Origin: Anaerolineaceae bacterium
GTDB taxonomy: Bacteria > Chloroflexota > Anaerolineae > Aggregatilineales > Phototrophicaceae
DNA length: 64,000 nucleotides
Direction of reading: 5' to 3'
Assembly: GCA_002702065.1 (NCBI GenBank)
Contig: NZXX01000001.1
Location: forward strand, 248,001-312,000
This document shows positions 1 to 8,954 of this stretch, piece after piece; position 1 is the first letter of the stretch; every line of letters starts with the position of its first letter. A program made the position numbers and the translations under genes. A model generated the notes under the pieces. That model made no database searches. It was not told the DNA's origin and worked only from the letters and a program-made list of their open reading frames with translations.

Positions 1-2640
1 TTGACCGCCGATGAGGCCCCAGTAGGTGTCCACCATTCCAAAGAAATAGCGGGTGTAGTAGTTGTCGCGGGGGTCACCGCCGCGCGCGGTGGGGCCAACG
101 ATGCCTTCGTTGTAATGCGCCCCCAGGCAGTCCATATATTGCAGGCCACCAGCATCAACCATCTGGCGAATCCAGTTGTCATCGTTCATCACCTGACCGG
201 GGAAGGCGGCTTCGGCGCCAGTCGGGGCAGGCGCACCGCTGATGACCATCACGCTGCCATTCGCGCCTTTGATGGCCTGATAGGACCGGCGCAGCAGATC
301 GGCATAGGTGGCGCCGCTGATCTGGCCGCGCGGCCATTCGCGGTCGATGTTCGGTTCGTTCCATACTTCGATGGCGTCCGGCCCTTGCCCGGCGACTCCG
401 CCGAGGAAGGACGCAAACTGGTCCATGTAGCCGGTGCCACCGGAGGCCAGATCACCCGGATTGCCGACCACCGCGATCAGCACTTTGAAGCCGCGGCCTT
501 TGGCATCGTTGATGATGCCAGAAACCGACCCAGCACCCATGCCCGGGCTGTAGCGGACCTGAACTTTCATCCAGGTCATGCCGGCCTGCCGCATGGCACC
601 TGCTGCGCGTTCGCTGCTCGTGCTGGTGACATGACCGCCATATTCAAAGCTGCCGACTGCAATGCTGCCTGCGCCGGGTGCGGCGACGGGTGCGCTGGGC
701 GGTGGTGCAGCTGCAACGACCTGTTGGGTCGGGGTTGGGCTGGGTGTCGGGGTAGCGGTTGGCACCGGCGTGGGCGTCCGTGTCGGGGCGTACAGCGCAA
801 CCGCCTGTCCCCCACGCGGTACACTTTCGGATGCTTCGTCAACCACTTCGACATTCACGGCGTAATTGCCGTCCGGTGCGTCGAGCGTCACCACCAACGT
901 TTCGTTCAGCCCGGTGGTGATTTCATCCACGACGTTACCGGCACTTTCGATGCGCCAGCGGAGGGCCAGGTTTTTCTCGGTGCTGGGCGACGGAATTTGC
1001 AGTTTGTAATTCATGATGGCAGGCAGCACATCGCCTGCCAGATCGCTGGCAAGCAGGTCCGTGAATGCCACGCCGCCAATGGCGAACGGCACGGTGCGGT
1101 CCATACGGAAGCGCAGCGCGTCGCCGGTGGTCAGCCAGATGGTCGCGGCCAGATTATCGTTTTCGTCACGATACTCGATAAGCGGCGTATTGGTGTTGGC
1201 GTCACGATTGGCCACCGCCTGGAAACCATCCAACCGGGCGGTGATTTCCGTCCCCGGCAGAATCGTACCGGCTTCGGTGGTTTCGGCCTCGATCTCCACG
1301 TTCCCCAGCCCGGCGAGTGCTTCGGCATAACCAATCGGGGTCAGGCCGCCGGGGGACTGACGAATGGAGCGTGCCGTGAGTCCGATCAGAATTTTATTGC
1401 GTTCTACTTCGCCAATGGCCCAGCGCAGCATCGCTTCGACCGGCTGGTCTGGTCCGGGGGCAAAGGTAGTTGGGTCAATGCCCAGGTTGATCTGAAGGAT
1501 GTCGGCAGCCTGGCCCAGTGCGCGCCAGTCGTATGCGCCCGTATCCCAGCGGCCTTCCACACTTTCGGCGGCGGGAACCACAACGCCCAGCGACAGCCCC
1601 AAATTATCCATCGCAGCGCCCAGTTCGCGGATGAACGCGGTGAAGTTGGCCCGCTGCTCGACAGGCAGGTCGCGGTAATCAATCAGGATGCCATCAAACC
1701 CGGTCCCGGCAAACGATGCCAGCTGCGCCACATGTTCGCTGCGCAGGCTGCGATTGCTCAGGATGGACGTCACAGTTTCGGGGTCCAGCGCGCGCGGGTC
1801 GGTGAAGTTGCGCACCACCGGCAGCACCAGATAGCCGCTGTTGAGGTCAAACCCGGCTGCCAGACTGCCCGTCAGGGTTCCTTGCAGGGTGGGTTGCAGC
1901 CCGGCGGGGGTGATGATGGTCGCCATCTGGGCGACATCAGTGCTGAGGTTCTGGACCACATCGACGGTGACCAGAACGGTTGGTTGTTGGGGTGGCGCTA
2001 CCTGAAACAGCGCAACCTGGTCGGGCAGATCGGTGACGGTCGCGTTGATGCTGTTGCCAGTGGTCGCTTTGTGCGACGGCAAAAAGCGCCATGCCCCCGC
2101 CTCGCTGTTCCATCCATATAATGAAAGCAGGTCCGCGCTGCCAACGTTGCCCGGCACGGCTACCTCCAGCGTAACGGCCTGGGGCGCGGTACCGGTCGTC
2201 CTGACGGCGTAAACCGGGCTTTGCAGCGCGAGGTTCGGCGGTACGGCGGCGCGCGCAGCCGGAATCCATTCGGCCTGACTGTTGCCGGTCAGGAAGGTGT
2301 TCACAGGCACGGATTGCAATGCAACGCCGAAATTCTGACCAGGGCTTGCAGGATCAACTGCCAGGGTCAGCCCGTTGTCGGCAATGGCGTTCGCCTCTGC
2401 GCTGAGGATCGCATACTGTTCACCGAACAGCCGGTTCCACAGGTCTACAGGTGGCAAGAAAAGCCCGACCACGACCAGTATGCCCACTACCATCAGGGTT
2501 AGCAGGGCTGGAATCCAGCAACCACAGCCGCCTGACCGTCGTGGTGGAACACCCGAAGGCGCTTCATAGTGCGTGGGCTGGGGCGGTGGTACCGGTTGTG
2601 TGTCTTCTTTTACTTCTGTCACTTCCGAAATATCCGACAT
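1..2640 (-). CDS. Membrane-anchored two-domain glycoside-hydrolase-like protein (3' end outside window)
   Basis: The frame is open from ATG at 2640 to the window edge (880 codons, no stop). A Pro-rich cytoplasmic N-terminus (1-40) precedes one membrane segment (about 42-62), so the bulk should lie outside the cell. Residues of about 240-470 resemble a GH18 / spore YaaH-type TIM barrel, with strand FDGILIDYRD at 315-324. The usual catalytic Glu after the Asp-rich strand is Arg323, so this domain is probably not a working hydrolase. A Thr/Pro-rich linker (about 614-660) leads to a second TIM barrel of GH clan-A type, with acid/base motif WNEPN at 760-764. The nucleophile side lies beyond the window. 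The C-terminal domain is clearly paralogous to the gene at 2741-4420. The substrate is unknown. Family assignments are by recognition only. Confidence 0.8.
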   Translation of the reverse strand, partial: MSDISEVTEVKEDTQPVPPPQPTHYEAPSGVPPRRSGGCGCWIPALLTLMVVGILVVVGLFLPPVDLWNRLFGEQYAILSAEANAIADNGLTLAVDPASPGQNFGVALQSVPVNTFLTGNSQAEWIPAARAAVPPNLALQSPVYAVRTTGTAPQAVTLEVAVPGNVGSADLLSLYGWNSEAGAWRFLPSHKATTGNSINATVTDLPDQVALFQVAPPQQPTVLVTVDVVQNLSTDVAQMATIITPAGLQPTLQGTLTGSLAAGFDLNSGYLVLPVVRNFTDPRALDPETVTSILSNRSLRSEHVAQLASFAGTGFDGILIDYRDLPVEQRANFTAFIRELGAAMDNLGLSLGVVVPAAESVEGRWDTGAYDWRALGQAADILQINLGIDPTTFAPGPDQPVEAMLRWAIGEVERNKILIGLTARSIRQSPGGLTPIGYAEALAGLGNVEIEAETTEAGTILPGTEITARLDGFQAVANRDANTNTPLIEYRDENDNLAATIWLTTGDALRFRMDRTVPFAIGGVAFTDLLASDLAGDVLPAIMNYKLQIPSPSTEKNLALRWRIESAGNVVDEITTGLNETLVVTLDAPDGNYAVNVEVVDEASESVPRGGQAVALYAPTRTPTPVPTATPTPSPTPTQQVVAAAPPPSAPVAAPGAGSIAVGSFEYGGHVTSTSSERAAGAMRQAGMTWMKVQVRYSPGMGAGSVSGIINDAKGRGFKVLIAVVGNPGDLASGGTGYMDQFASFLGGVAGQGPDAIEVWNEPNIDREWPRGQISGATYADLLRRSYQAIKGANGSVMVISGAPAPTGAEAAFPGQVMNDDNWIRQMVDAGGLQYMDCLGAHYNEGIVGPTARGGDPRDNYYTRYFFGMVDTYWGLIGGQ

Positions 2641-2740
2641 CGGGTATCCTTGAAAATCCCTTTCAGAAGAGTTACCTGACAAAGTGGGTTATATCAGGCA
2701 GCGCGCCATTATAACCTGTCTGTCCGCTATATGTGAAGGT

Positions 2741-4420
2741 CTACCGCGCCAGTGCATCACAGGCGGGGCAGCTCCCATCGGGCCGAATCATGGCGTAACC
2801 AGCCATCGGGTCTGCGCCATATTGGGTGAAATCGACGTTCCAGACGATGAGCAGACGTACGCGACCGCTGTTTCGTGCCAGCGTCACCGCGCGGTCCAGC
2901 CAGGTGGCCTGCTGTGCCAGCGAGACGTTCTGTGCCCAGGCAAAACCACCGGGCAGCGGCGGGAAGCCTTCGGGCGTCAGATACCCCAGTTCGGTAAAAC
3001 ACAGGGGACGGCTGCCGCCAAAAGCGCGGGTATAGGTGTTCATCATGCCCCAGAAGTAACGGCTGTAATGTCCGCTGTTGCCGCGCGGGTCGCCGCTGGT
3101 AGAGTCCGGGCTGAGGATGCCTTCATTGTAATGGACGCCAAGGCAGTCCATATAATTGGCCGCGCCAGCTGCTGCCATGCCACTGACAAAGGCGTTGTCG
3201 TCGCAGCCGCCGCCGCTGCATCCACCGAAGAAACCGGTTGGGGCCGGTGCGCCGCTGATAACCAGTGTGTTGGGGTTAGCCGCTTTAATGGCCTGATACG
3301 AGCGCCGCAGCAGGTCCGTGTAGCTGGCCGGGCTGATGCTGCCGGAAGGCCACTCGCGGTCGATGTTGGGTTCATTCCAGACTTCAATCGCATCGGCGCC
3401 GCGGGCTGCCGCTGCGGCCAGGAAGTTTGTGTAATCTTCGATATAACCGGGTTGATTCAACTCACCGGGCAGGCCGACCACCCCGATCAGAATACGGAAG
3501 CCATTGGCGTGCGCTTCATCGACCCAGCCGCCCACGGCGTCACCGGGCTGACCGCGCAGATAGCGCCACTGCCGCTTGACCCATGTCATGCCAGCGTGGT
3601 GCATGTGCCCGGCGGTAGATGCGCTCAAGCCGTTGATGTGGCCGCCCAGGTTGAAGCCGCTGACCGGTGCGGTATTGGCTATAGGGGCGACGGGTGGTGC
3701 GTCGCTGGGTGCGCTTTCGGCAGGCGCCGCCGCTGCCGGGGCCGGGTTGTTGGCACCACCTTCAACCACTGGCAGACTGGCGTACTGCTCTGGCGACAGG
3801 ACCACAAAACTGGTCGCGACATAACCGCGTGCGCCATCGGGGGTGATCACACGGACCCAGCCGCCGTTCGGGTGTTTGCCATCGACGGTGATAGGTGTAT
3901 CAAAGGCCAGGTTGCGGATGATACTGCCATCCGGTTCGGTACGCATATTGACGCCATTGGCCGTTGTGGTGGCAATGCCACCGGCAGGGGCCGCGACCGG
4001 TGCGCTGCTGGCAGGCGGAGGCGCTTCGGCAGCTGGGGCTTCAGCGGCGGGGGCTGCTGCTTGTGGCTGCGGTGCAGGCCCACCCGCAGGAGCAGCTAGC
4101 GTAAATGGTTCGTCAATCCAGATGCCACGCAAACCGGCTGCCTGTTCCAGCGAGATATTGAGGCTGTCGGTCAGGACCCAGCCGACCGTGCCATCCGGGA
4201 CGATGCCGCGCACCCAGGCGCCATCGAAGGCCATGCCATCCAGCCGGATGGGTGTGCCCGGATCATAGGTGCCGACGACGCGCCACTCGACGCCGCCGCC
4301 CGCGCGCATGTTCGACCGGCTGGTAAATTCGGCCATCATGTCGCCGCTCTGGGCCAGAATCATGCCGGGGACTGCCAGAACACACCACACCACCAGAAGA
4401 ATGTAAGCAAATCGTCGCAT
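2741..4420 (-). CDS. Secreted SH3b-SH3b-glycoside hydrolase (clan A-like)
   Basis: 559 residues. Signal peptide 1-23, cleaved near ILAQ. Two bacterial SH3-like domains (about 30-88 and 148-208), each with the NMR and GWV signatures, are separated by an Ala/Pro-rich linker. A TIM-barrel domain (about 255-559) carries WNEPN with acid/base Glu350 and CFTELGY with the likely nucleophile Glu477, so both catalytic acids are present. The protein probably binds cell-wall or extracellular polysaccharide through SH3b and cleaves a glycan; the substrate cannot be read from sequence. A GAGGGT ribosome-binding site precedes ATG at 4420. It lies 100 bp upstream of the larger paralogue at 1-2640, on the same strand. 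Confidence 0.85.
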   Translation of the reverse strand: MRRFAYILLVVWCVLAVPGMILAQSGDMMAEFTSRSNMRAGGGVEWRVVGTYDPGTPIRLDGMAFDGAWVRGIVPDGTVGWVLTDSLNISLEQAAGLRGIWIDEPFTLAAPAGGPAPQPQAAAPAAEAPAAEAPPPASSAPVAAPAGGIATTTANGVNMRTEPDGSIIRNLAFDTPITVDGKHPNGGWVRVITPDGARGYVATSFVVLSPEQYASLPVVEGGANNPAPAAAAPAESAPSDAPPVAPIANTAPVSGFNLGGHINGLSASTAGHMHHAGMTWVKRQWRYLRGQPGDAVGGWVDEAHANGFRILIGVVGLPGELNQPGYIEDYTNFLAAAAARGADAIEVWNEPNIDREWPSGSISPASYTDLLRRSYQAIKAANPNTLVISGAPAPTGFFGGCSGGGCDDNAFVSGMAAAGAANYMDCLGVHYNEGILSPDSTSGDPRGNSGHYSRYFWGMMNTYTRAFGGSRPLCFTELGYLTPEGFPPLPGGFAWAQNVSLAQQATWLDRAVTLARNSGRVRLLIVWNVDFTQYGADPMAGYAMIRPDGSCPACDALAR

Positions 4421-4455
4421 CTTTAACCCTCAATTACGTAAAACAAAAACGCACT

Positions 4456-4479
4456 AAACAGGACATAAATGTTCTGTTT
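4456..4479. promoter_or_regulatory. Near-perfect 24-bp palindrome, possible operator
   Basis: Two 11-bp arms (AAACAGGACAT and ATGTTCTGTTT) with one mismatch flank a central AA. The palindrome lies 36-59 bp upstream of the start of the SH3b-GH gene, between two divergent genes. The dyad suits a dimeric repressor or activator, but no regulator is encoded next to it. It is not followed by a T-tract in either direction, so a terminator is unlikely. Confidence 0.4.
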
Positions 4480-4614
4480 GTGCGCCCCCGCCGGATTTTT
4501 TCAACAATTGGCGGCATTGTAGCAAAAGGTGTTGTGCCGTGCAAATCTCTTTAGATTTCGTAGGGAAAGCGGTAAACTGATGCCCCATATTCTGAGAAAT
4601 GTCGAGGCACATCC

Positions 4615-5376
4615 ATGTTTTACGCGACCATCGCCCGGTACTATGATGCCGAGCATACCGACAAAACCGATGATTTGATCCTGTACAGCGAACTGGCCTC
4701 GGCTTATGATGGCCCGATCCTGGATGTGGGCTGTGGCACAGGGCGGGTGATGTTTCATCTGGCACAGGAAGGCTATATGGTGCATGGCATCGACAGCGAA
4801 TATGCGATGCTGGAGCGCGCCAAAATCAAACTGAGCGCATTCAGCCACGCGCGCGATAAGCTGCGATTTCATCATGGCGATGTGCTGACCTACGAGTTTG
4901 AAACGACGTTCAATCTGATCGCCCTGTCGTATAATGCGCTGATGCACTTTCATGAGCAGGAAACGCAGATCGCGCTGCTGAAGCGTCTGCGCCAGTGCAT
5001 CGACGCCGATGGTCTGCTGGTGATCGACCTGCCGAACGCGGGTGAGGCGTTTGGCTCGCCGGACAGCGACACGATTACGCTGGAACGCACCTTCATTGAC
5101 TCTGAAACCGGGCATCTGGTGATGCAGCAGGCCACCAGTTATCTCGACCGTGCCGAACAGTTGATGCGGGTGAACTGGATCTATGATGAAGTGACCGAGG
5201 ACGGCACCTTAAAACGAACGCTTGCGCCTGTGCTGTTCCGCTATTTTTTCGCCGCCGAAATTCGCTTGCTGCTGCAAATCGCCGGGTTTGAAGTGGATGA
5301 AATCTACGGCAGCCCGGACCGCGACCCTTTCGAGGATGGCTGCGAGCGCATGATTGTGATTGCGAAGCCAGTGTGA
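4615..5376 (+). CDS. Class I SAM-dependent methyltransferase
   Basis: 253 residues. Motif I is ILDVGCGTGR (about 35-44), followed by an acidic post-I region (HGIDSE) and a GDVLTYEF motif II region. This is the Rossmann methyltransferase fold of the small-molecule (Methyltransf_25/11) type. No substrate-specific domain is visible. A GAGG ribosome-binding site lies 8 bp before ATG at 4615. The stop at 5374-5376 is only 13 bp from the preferred start of the next gene, a lipoprotein hydrolase, so the two are probably cotranscribed. The acceptor molecule is unknown. Confidence 0.85.
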   Translation: MFYATIARYYDAEHTDKTDDLILYSELASAYDGPILDVGCGTGRVMFHLAQEGYMVHGIDSEYAMLERAKIKLSAFSHARDKLRFHHGDVLTYEFETTFNLIALSYNALMHFHEQETQIALLKRLRQCIDADGLLVIDLPNAGEAFGSPDSDTITLERTFIDSETGHLVMQQATSYLDRAEQLMRVNWIYDEVTEDGTLKRTLAPVLFRYFFAAEIRLLLQIAGFEVDEIYGSPDRDPFEDGCERMIVIAKPV

Positions 5377-5389
5377 GTCTCCCTTATTG

Positions 5390-6244
5390 ATGACGACAAC
5401 CCATAAGATGATGTCTGTTATCGCATGCGTGCTGTTGATGGCGCTGCTGGCGGCCTGTAATACGCTGGATACGCCGCTGCCGACCGCCACGCGTGGGCTT
5501 TCTGGCCCGGCTATCGGACCCTCACCGCAGATATTTGTTGGCCCACCGACCGAGGGACCGCCGCCGCAAAACGGGTCATTAGGCGTCAGCGATCCAACCG
5601 CAGCGGCTCAACCACCGTCCGGGGCGCTGCCACCGCTGACGATCAGCACGCCGGGCGCAGGACAGGCCGAAGCGATTGAGCTGGTCGCTTATGATGGGAC
5701 GCTGCTGAACGGCACGCTGTATCAGAACGTGGGCGAACGTCAGCCGGGTGTGCTGCTGTTGGGACCGCAAGATGGCGACTGGGGCGATTTCCCCGCGCAG
5801 TTGGCCCAGGCCGGATACACCGTGCTGGTGATGACGGTGCGCGACAACGCGGACGAACGGGACGTGCAGGTCATGATTGATGCGCTGGTCAGCGGTGCGG
5901 CTGATCCGTCACGGATTGGGGCGGTGGGTGCATCACAGGGGGCGGACCTGGTGCTGCGCGGTTGTGCGGCGGTGACGGCCTGTGACACGGCGGTGCTGCT
6001 CAGTCCGCTGGATGAAAGCGCGCTGCTGACGGCAATGGCTCAGTTTAATTCACGCCCGCTGATGCTGGCGGTCAGCGAGGAAGACTCCGATTCGTTCAGC
6101 ACGGCGCAGGCACTGGAAGCCGCGGCTACCGGCGACAAGCTGTTCCAGCCGTTCGAGCAGGCCGGGCATGGGATTGCTATCTTGAATAACCGGCCTGATC
6201 TCGGTGGTCTGATTATCGACTGGTTGCAGCGGCAGTTGGCTTAA
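5390..6244 (+). CDS. Lipoprotein alpha/beta hydrolase (dienelactone hydrolase-like)
   Basis: ATG at 5390 gives a typical lipoprotein signal ending in the lipobox LLAAC. An upstream in-frame TTG at 5360 would lie inside the preceding gene and is less likely. A Pro-rich spacer of about 80 residues follows. The catalytic domain has nucleophile elbow GASQG, an acidic residue in SEED and a late histidine in AGHG, which completes a Ser-Asp-His triad. It is probably an esterase or dienelactone-hydrolase-like enzyme tethered to the outer face of the membrane. The substrate is unknown. It follows the methyltransferase closely and converges with the YbaK gene, 5 bp away. Confidence 0.8.
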   Translation: MTTTHKMMSVIACVLLMALLAACNTLDTPLPTATRGLSGPAIGPSPQIFVGPPTEGPPPQNGSLGVSDPTAAAQPPSGALPPLTISTPGAGQAEAIELVAYDGTLLNGTLYQNVGERQPGVLLLGPQDGDWGDFPAQLAQAGYTVLVMTVRDNADERDVQVMIDALVSGAADPSRIGAVGASQGADLVLRGCAAVTACDTAVLLSPLDESALLTAMAQFNSRPLMLAVSEEDSDSFSTAQALEAAATGDKLFQPFEQAGHGIAILNNRPDLGGLIIDWLQRQLA

Positions 6245-6249
6245 AGCCC

Positions 6250-6744
6250 TTATAACAGGTCGATCACCACCGGTTCCACCAGACGCCGGTAATCGCCGGA
6301 CTGCATGGCGACAGAAAAGCGGCGGTCACCGGCGTTAAAAACGATCCGCGCCTGATCAAACAATTCGGGGGCGGCGTAGACTGGCAGGTCAAACAGGTTA
6401 CCAAAAGGCGGCACTCCGCCCACCTGCACCCCATTGGTGAGTTCGTTCACTTCGGCTTCAGTCGCAAAACGAATATCCTTCGCCTGAAAATACGCTTTGA
6501 CTTTGCGCGAATCGAAGCTGCGATCTGCCGGGAAAACCAGCATGACAAACTGCTTGTCAGCCTTTGACCGTTTCACGCGCACGATGATGGCCTTCGCGCC
6601 CTGACTGTGCGTGTAGCCGGGGCGGGTGTGGGCGGCTTCTTCGCTGGTGCGCACCGGTTCATGCTCGAATGTTTCGTACCAGCAGTCATGGGCGTCGAGC
6701 AGATTGGTGATGGCTGTGGTGATCGGGTGGTATTCGTTGGGCAT
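6250..6744 (-). CDS. YbaK/EbsC (ProX-like) aminoacyl-tRNA deacylase
   Basis: 164 residues, the usual length for stand-alone YbaK/prolyl-tRNA editing domains, which hydrolyse mischarged tRNA (Ala- or Cys-tRNA-Pro in studied members). Family landmarks are the GAKAIIVRV strand with the conserved lysine and the GGVPPFG loop near residue 115. The ATG at 6744 shares one base with the stop of the upstream gene (TGATG), which indicates translational coupling. It converges with the lipoprotein hydrolase gene. The exact tRNA specificity cannot be assigned. Confidence 0.8.
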   Translation of the reverse strand: MPNEYHPITTAITNLLDAHDCWYETFEHEPVRTSEEAAHTRPGYTHSQGAKAIIVRVKRSKADKQFVMLVFPADRSFDSRKVKAYFQAKDIRFATEAEVNELTNGVQVGGVPPFGNLFDLPVYAAPELFDQARIVFNAGDRRFSVAMQSGDYRRLVEPVVIDLL

Positions 6745-7478
6745 CAGACAGACTCAACAATCACGCGCACGCTACCGCCCAACTTGTCCATGAAGTCGGA
6801 TAGAACATCCCAGGTCAGCGGAAAGCCGTGTGTATCGGCAGCACCCAGATACATCAGCACGTCCATGATTAAATCGGCATTCTCGTTTTCAGGAATATCT
6901 GGTTCGGTCAGCGCGTTTTCTGCCCAATCGACCAGTTCCACCAGCGTAATCTGGTGATTGAGATAAGCGTCAAGACGTTCAAGGATGATTTGACGGGTTA
7001 TTAATGTTTTCCCTGCGGCTATATTTGAATGGTCGATCTTAATCAGATCACCATTGTCACCGTAAATTTCTTGACCTGTTCGTAGATTTTCCAAACTGCG
7101 GCATAGAGTGTTTACTATGCCACTCACAGTTACTTCAAGCATATAACCCAAGTCACCTTTGTCATAGGCAAGTGGGAAACTCTCAAATGAGGGCGAAACC
7201 TTTATATCGGATATCTTCACCGCTAGAATAGTGTCGGGTATATAAGGGACATTTGAAGTCCCATACCCTCCATGTACACCGTTATTAAATCGGTCGAGAA
7301 TCTTAAGGAATATATCTTCTGGTAGATCATCTATGCTGGGATCAAAATCTTTCCAAATTTCCACACCCCCATAGTCATCGGGTCGTCGTTCAAGCTGAAT
7401 TGTCATCTGAATCTCAACGGCGGTTTCTAGCTGCCCATTTGCCTTATAGCGGCAAGTGACGGTTTGTTCGGCTAACAT
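6744..7478 (-). CDS. Uncharacterised protein, lower GC than neighbours
   Basis: 244 residues, not recognised. There is no signal peptide, membrane segment or catalytic motif. It is mixed alpha/beta with many acidic residues. The last 80 residues form a predicted helical block with motifs LVDWAENAL and YLGAADTHGFPLTW, reminiscent of small immunity-type proteins. That resemblance is only an impression. Base composition is visibly more AT-rich from about 6990 to 7480 than on either side, which suggests acquisition from elsewhere. It is coupled to the YbaK gene through TGATG and lies 6 bp downstream of the PUA-like gene, so the three form one operon. Confidence 0.65.
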   Translation of the reverse strand: MLAEQTVTCRYKANGQLETAVEIQMTIQLERRPDDYGGVEIWKDFDPSIDDLPEDIFLKILDRFNNGVHGGYGTSNVPYIPDTILAVKISDIKVSPSFESFPLAYDKGDLGYMLEVTVSGIVNTLCRSLENLRTGQEIYGDNGDLIKIDHSNIAAGKTLITRQIILERLDAYLNHQITLVELVDWAENALTEPDIPENENADLIMDVLMYLGAADTHGFPLTWDVLSDFMDKLGGSVRVIVESV

Positions 7479-7484
7479 TTCATA

Positions 7485-7898
7485 TCATCCCATCAGCTTT
7501 ACCAGCGCCTGATACTCTGCATCGCTGAGGGGCCGCCAGCTTTCGCCCATGCGCGGCCACTGCTCATCCTTGAGCACCTCGCGCACCGTATCCAGCGGAA
7601 CCGGCGTGACCGACTCCCGTTTCTGCACGACTCTGACCGGAATGACCGCGTCGTGCTGTTCATCGGCTGCGCGGATTTTCGCGCCATCGTCGAATGTGCC
7701 GGTCACTTCGACCTCGCCGACCAGCGACTTGGTGCCTTTGGCTTTCGAACCTTTGGGCTTGCCAGTGGTTTCATAAAGCAGCATCCGCGTGCCTGCCGGG
7801 AGTTCATCGGCCCAGCGTTTGGATGCGCGGTTGCTGAAACCGATCGTGGGGTCATTCTCCCAACCGGCCCACACCAGTTTAATGCCATACGTGGTCAT
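7485..7898 (-). CDS. EVE/PUA-like domain protein
   Basis: 137 residues from ATG at 7898, chosen because AAGGAG lies 7 bp upstream. A longer reading to 7970 has no such site. The pattern is a short N-terminal strand with Trp residues, a central AGTRMLLYETTG segment, a GEVEVTG strand and a C-terminal Arg/Trp-rich segment. It resembles the EVE/PUA-like fold that binds modified bases in RNA or DNA. The assignment is tentative. It is first in a three-gene minus-strand operon with the unknown protein and the YbaK deacylase. Confidence 0.55.
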   Translation of the reverse strand: MTTYGIKLVWAGWENDPTIGFSNRASKRWADELPAGTRMLLYETTGKPKGSKAKGTKSLVGEVEVTGTFDDGAKIRAADEQHDAVIPVRVVQKRESVTPVPLDTVREVLKDEQWPRMGESWRPLSDAEYQALVKLMG

Positions 7899-7944
7899 GT
7901 CTCGCTCCTTTTCAAGACTTCGACGCAAAGTCTTTATCAATATT

Positions 7945-7978
7945 TGCTTTGCCTCTTTGCGCCTTTGCAACTTTGCGT
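7945..7978 (-). repeat. CGCAAAG heptad repeat
   Basis: On the minus strand, near-identical 8-9 bp units of the form CGCAAAG/TGCAAAGG follow one another here. Related arrays occur at 8955-8986 and 31517-31542. It lies between the SMP-30 gene and the PUA-like gene. No open frame is involved. Confidence 0.6.
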
Positions 7979-7999
7979 TGAGTTATTGATCTCTTGTTG

Positions 8000-8902
8000 C
8001 TAAATCCCGCGTGTGTTCAGGTCGATCACGTACAGTGACGAACTCGCCGTGATGAACAGGCGGTTTTTGTCGGGTCCGCCGAACGCACAGTTGGCAATTT
8101 TTTCCGGCACAAGAATCTTGCCCAGACGCGTGCCATCTTCGGTATAGACCTGAATGCTGTCGGCGGAGCTGGTGTACAGGTAGCCATTCTGGTCAAAGCG
8201 GAAACCATCGGCCATGCCGGGGTCGATGTGGCAGAACACGCGCCCATTGGTCACGGATTTACCGTCGACCACATCATAGACGCGGATGACGCGCTCGACG
8301 GTCGGGTCATGCGATGCGCCGGTATCCGCCACGTACAGCCGCTGTTCATCGGGCGAGAACGCGATGCCGTTGGGCTTGACCATATCGTCAATGAGCAGTG
8401 TGGTTTCGCCGGACGCGGGATCATGGCGGAAGACGTAGCAGCCGTCGAGATCGGGTTCGCTGGCGTAGCCTTCTTTGGTGCCGGGCAGGATGCCATAGGG
8501 CGGGTCGGTGAACCAGATCGTGCCATCGGATTTGACGACGACATCATTGGGCGAGTTGAACTTCTTGCCCTGATAGTTGTCCGCGACGGTGACGACCGTG
8601 CCATCCGGTTCGGTGCGGCTGACGCGGCGACCGCCATGTTCGCAGGTAATCAGGCGGCCTTGCCGGTCAAGCGTGTTGCCGTTGGTGTAGTTGGCGGGCT
8701 GGCGGAAGGTCTCGACGCTGCCATCGCTTTCGTTCCAGCGCAGCATCCGGTTGTTGGGAATATCGCTCCACACCACATAACCTGCCGGGACGTAGACCGG
8801 CCCTTCCGCCCAGATGCAGCCATCCGCCAGCTTTTCCAGTCTGGAATCTGGCCGCAGCAAGGCACGAAACCGATCATCAAAAATCTCGAATGAGTCAGAC
8901 AT
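8000..8902 (-). CDS. SMP-30/gluconolactonase-family lactonase
   Basis: 300 residues, the usual length. It is a six-bladed propeller of the SMP-30/LRE type, which hydrolyses sugar lactones with one bound divalent metal. Markers are the WAEGPVY start of blade one with the metal-ligand Glu, NSPNDVVV with the conserved Asn-Asp pair, WFTDPPYG, and the late VADTG region. There is no signal peptide, so it is cytoplasmic. It stands alone, flanked on both sides by CGCAAAG repeats. The specific lactone (glucono-, galactono- or other) cannot be decided. Confidence 0.85.
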   Translation of the reverse strand: MSDSFEIFDDRFRALLRPDSRLEKLADGCIWAEGPVYVPAGYVVWSDIPNNRMLRWNESDGSVETFRQPANYTNGNTLDRQGRLITCEHGGRRVSRTEPDGTVVTVADNYQGKKFNSPNDVVVKSDGTIWFTDPPYGILPGTKEGYASEPDLDGCYVFRHDPASGETTLLIDDMVKPNGIAFSPDEQRLYVADTGASHDPTVERVIRVYDVVDGKSVTNGRVFCHIDPGMADGFRFDQNGYLYTSSADSIQVYTEDGTRLGKILVPEKIANCAFGGPDKNRLFITASSSLYVIDLNTRGI

Positions 8903-8954
8903 GCGATTATCTTTTCGGTACGTAAATAAGTCGATTTTGAATGACTAAAGATTT

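Noticed and set aside
1..2121. Long plus-strand open frame opposite the first hydrolase gene
   Set aside because: It is the antisense of a clear hydrolase. It shows no ribosome-binding site, low-complexity composition and no recognised domain.
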